Source of the DNA: Geminicoccaceae bacterium
GTDB lineage: Bacteria; Pseudomonadota; Alphaproteobacteria; Geminicoccales; Geminicoccaceae
Direction of reading: 5' to 3'
Assembly (NCBI GenBank): GCA_020638465.1
Contig: JACKIM010000002.1
Span: 1,240,001 to 1,304,000, forward strand
DNA length: 64,000 nt
The first letter of the stretch is position 1; every line of letters begins with the position of its first letter. Below, in pieces: positions 62,376-64,000 of this stretch. Made by a program: the position numbers and the translations under genes. The notes below the pieces were generated by a model. That model made no database searches. It had not been told where the DNA came from and was given only the letters and a program-made list of their open reading frames with translations.

Positions 62376-63443
62376 ATGGGTTTCATCCGCTCGGCGATGC
62401 TCGCAGGAGCAGTTGCGGCCGGTCTTGCGACGGGAGTATTGCCGTCGCTGGCATCGGCTGAAAAGGTCATCAAGCTCGGTCACCTGAACAATGACGACCC
62501 ATTCGAGAATCCCGCCGGTGCTTTCGGTCGGGTCTTCGCCAACATCGTCGAGAGTGCGACCAACGGCGAGATCAAGGTCGAGATCTTCCCCAATGGTCAA
62601 CTCGGCAAGGACTTCGAGATCGCCCAGCAGGTGCGTGACGGCGTCATTCAGATGAGCCTCGCCTCGGTCGGTGGCCTCGCCTCGCATTACCCGAAGATCG
62701 GCGTGATCGACGTCGCCTTCGCGTTCCCGCAGATCTCTTCGGTTTATGACGTGTTCGACGGTCCCTTCGGCAAGGCGCTGGCACGCGACATCGAGACCGA
62801 CGTGCCCGAGGTCAAGGTTCTCGGTTTCGCTGATACCGGCGGCTTTTTCTCGATCACCAATTCCAAGCATCCGGTTGCCCATCTCGATGACCTCAAGGGC
62901 CTGCGCATCCGCACGATGACGCTGGAAAGCCATCAGACGCTGATCAACGCGCTTGGCGCCGAAGCCTATCCGCTGGCCTGGGCGGAGGTCTATTCGGGCC
63001 TCCAGACCGGCGTGATCGACGGCGAGATGAACCCCATTCCGATCATCGCATTCTCGAACTTCGAGGAAGTCCAGAAGTACCTCACGCTCACCGAGCACCT
63101 GTTCACGCCATATACCGTGCTGATGAACGCGGACTTCTACGACAGTCTCACCGACCAGGAAAAGTACATCGTCAACTACGCGGCGAAGTCCGGCGTGGTT
63201 GCCAGCCGCGGCATCGCCCGTGCCATCGAGGCGTCCGATCGCGGCCTGCCGAAACTCGCCGAGAAGATGGAGATCACGGCCCTCTCGCCCGAGGATCGCG
63301 AGAAGTTCAAGGAAGCGGCACAACCGGCCGTGATCGAGCTGATCAAGTCGAAGTACGGCAAGAGCGGTGAGGAACTTCTCAACCTGTTCCTGGCCGAGAT
63401 CGACAAGGCCAAGCAGGACGAGTACATGCAGTCGGCCCCCTGA
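62376..63443 (+). CDS. TRAP transporter solute-binding protein (DctP family)
   Basis: 355-aa periplasmic receptor with a signal peptide to about residue 28 (ASA/EK). KLGHLNNDDP opens the mature protein; GQLGKDFEIAQQVRDG and YSGLQTGVIDGEMNP are DctP hallmarks. AAGGAG lies 6 bases before ATG 62376. No permease genes follow within the window; the next gene is a PLP enzyme 124 bases on. The permeases may lie further downstream or elsewhere. Confidence 0.93.
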   Translation: MGFIRSAMLAGAVAAGLATGVLPSLASAEKVIKLGHLNNDDPFENPAGAFGRVFANIVESATNGEIKVEIFPNGQLGKDFEIAQQVRDGVIQMSLASVGGLASHYPKIGVIDVAFAFPQISSVYDVFDGPFGKALARDIETDVPEVKVLGFADTGGFFSITNSKHPVAHLDDLKGLRIRTMTLESHQTLINALGAEAYPLAWAEVYSGLQTGVIDGEMNPIPIIAFSNFEEVQKYLTLTEHLFTPYTVLMNADFYDSLTDQEKYIVNYAAKSGVVASRGIARAIEASDRGLPKLAEKMEITALSPEDREKFKEAAQPAVIELIKSKYGKSGEELLNLFLAEIDKAKQDEYMQSAP

Positions 63444-63490
63444 CCGCCCGGGGGATGCGGTGCCGGCCCGGGCCGGCCAACCGCTGAAGG

Positions 63491-63519
63491 AACGCGTCGC
63501 GAGATCTTCGCGGCGCGTT
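63491..63519 (+). terminator. Hairpin between the TRAP receptor and PLP-enzyme genes
   Basis: AACGCGTCGCG (63491-63501) and CGCGGCGCGTT (63509-63519) pair with one G-T wobble around a 7-base loop. Only GACTTT follows, so it is a weak terminator or an attenuating or stabilising hairpin that favours receptor expression. Confidence 0.5.
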
Positions 63520-63567
63520 GACTTTCCCTATTTCGACCGAAACGCCCGACCGCTGGGACGTCCACTC

Positions 63568-64000
63568 ATGCCGCTATCGAATATCATCCCCCCGAACTGC
63601 CGGCTGGAACAGGCGGAACTCTTCGTCAATCCCCGTCATGCCGAGCGCGATTACGGCCCCCGCGAGGCTGCTGTGCTCGACGACGGAGGGTTCGGCGAGG
63701 CCCGCCGGCATATCCGCGAATGGGAGGGCTATGCGGCAACACCGCTGCACGTCCTTGATGGACTTGCCCGGGAACTCGGCATCGCGTCGCTCGCCTACAA
63801 GGATGAAGGCGGGCGCTTCGGGCTCGGCAGCTTCAAGGCACTCGGTGGTGCCTACGCCGTCGAGCGCCTCGTCGGCCGGCACGGCAGCGACATCACCGTC
63901 ACCTGTGCGACCGACGGCAATCATGGCCGTTCCGTGGCCTGGGGCGCGCGGCGCTTCGGATGCCGCTGCGTGATCTACATCCACGAGCATGTGAGCGAAG
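63568..64000 (+). CDS. dpaL: Diaminopropionate ammonia-lyase-like PLP enzyme, 3' partial
   Basis: First 144 codons of a fold-type II PLP enzyme, cut by the window end. YKDEGGRFGLGSFKALGG at residues 78-94 contains the PLP lysine Lys90 and matches diaminopropionate ammonia-lyase wording; the phosphate-site region TCATDGNHGR follows. The enzyme would convert 2,3-diaminopropionate to pyruvate and ammonia, though related enzymes accept serine or threonine. ATG 63568 has no strong ribosome site. The TRAP receptor upstream may deliver its substrate (inference). Confidence 0.8.
   Translation, partial: MPLSNIIPPNCRLEQAELFVNPRHAERDYGPREAAVLDDGGFGEARRHIREWEGYAATPLHVLDGLARELGIASLAYKDEGGRFGLGSFKALGGAYAVERLVGRHGSDITVTCATDGNHGRSVAWGARRFGCRCVIYIHEHVSE

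Overview
The window is a GC-rich, densely coded stretch of a proteobacterial chromosome, most likely an alphaproteobacterium. Three gene orders support this: trpA-accD-folC, cyoABCD, and the long minus-strand run yebC-ruvCAB-ybgC-tolQRAB-pal-cpoB-tilS-ftsH. Fused-type KorAB, several TRAP and TAXI-TRAP importers, and many coupled starts (ATGA, TGATG, and TTG or GTG starts) fit a free-living, nutrient-scavenging member, perhaps near Rhodospirillales or Geminicoccales. That placement is inference from gene content only. I saw no rRNA, tRNA, insertion sequence, prophage or CRISPR array.

Layout. 1-3.6 kb: end of trpA, accD, folC, then a lone CheZ-type phosphatase. 3.7-9.9 kb (minus): two tandem TRAP importers of different classes, DctPQM and TAXI with a fused permease; then ydcF. 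11.1-14.0 kb: korAB (2-oxoacid:ferredoxin oxidoreductase). 14.2-16.9 kb: an orphan pseudopilin with a terminator, and a TPR protein with a small membrane protein. 17.2-19.4 kb: an SDR, a VWA protein and a membrane J-domain protein. 19.7-23.6 kb: galU, ugd and a phosphoglucomutase/phosphomannomutase, which supply nucleotide sugars for surface polysaccharide. The ugd-pgm gap holds an unexplained chain of RNA hairpins. 23.7-28.6 kb: a FadR-type GntR regulator, a PLP-dependent Cys/Met-family enzyme and an ABC sugar-type importer with no ATPase gene. 28.7-31.4 kb: an M24-family enzyme without canonical metal ligands, an EVE protein and an AbrB-family membrane protein.

31.5-38.7 kb (minus): one tightly coupled eight-gene operon. 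It encodes an NMT1-type ABC importer, an FAD oxidoreductase, a CaiB-type CoA-transferase, a CaiD-like hydratase, an FdxA-type ferredoxin and a LysR regulator. This looks like a complete uptake, CoA-activation and redox pathway for an unknown organic acid, and is the best candidate here for an undescribed system. A near-consensus promoter overlapping a 14-bp palindrome fires antisense into the end of this operon. 39.1-44.1 kb: a YihY/BrkB membrane protein and the bo-type quinol oxidase operon cyoABCD. 44.2-56.9 kb: ohr, then the ftsH-to-yebC housekeeping block. 57.2-64 kb: a PilZ protein, a ribose-type ABC importer divergent from a DHDPS-family aldolase, a small molybdopterin-oxidoreductase-like secreted protein, a TRAP binding protein, and the start of a diaminopropionate ammonia-lyase-like gene cut by the window end.

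Many genes serve uptake: three TRAP-type binding proteins and three ABC importers. Each sits with an enzyme or regulator that hints at its substrate, but no substrate can be fixed from sequence alone.
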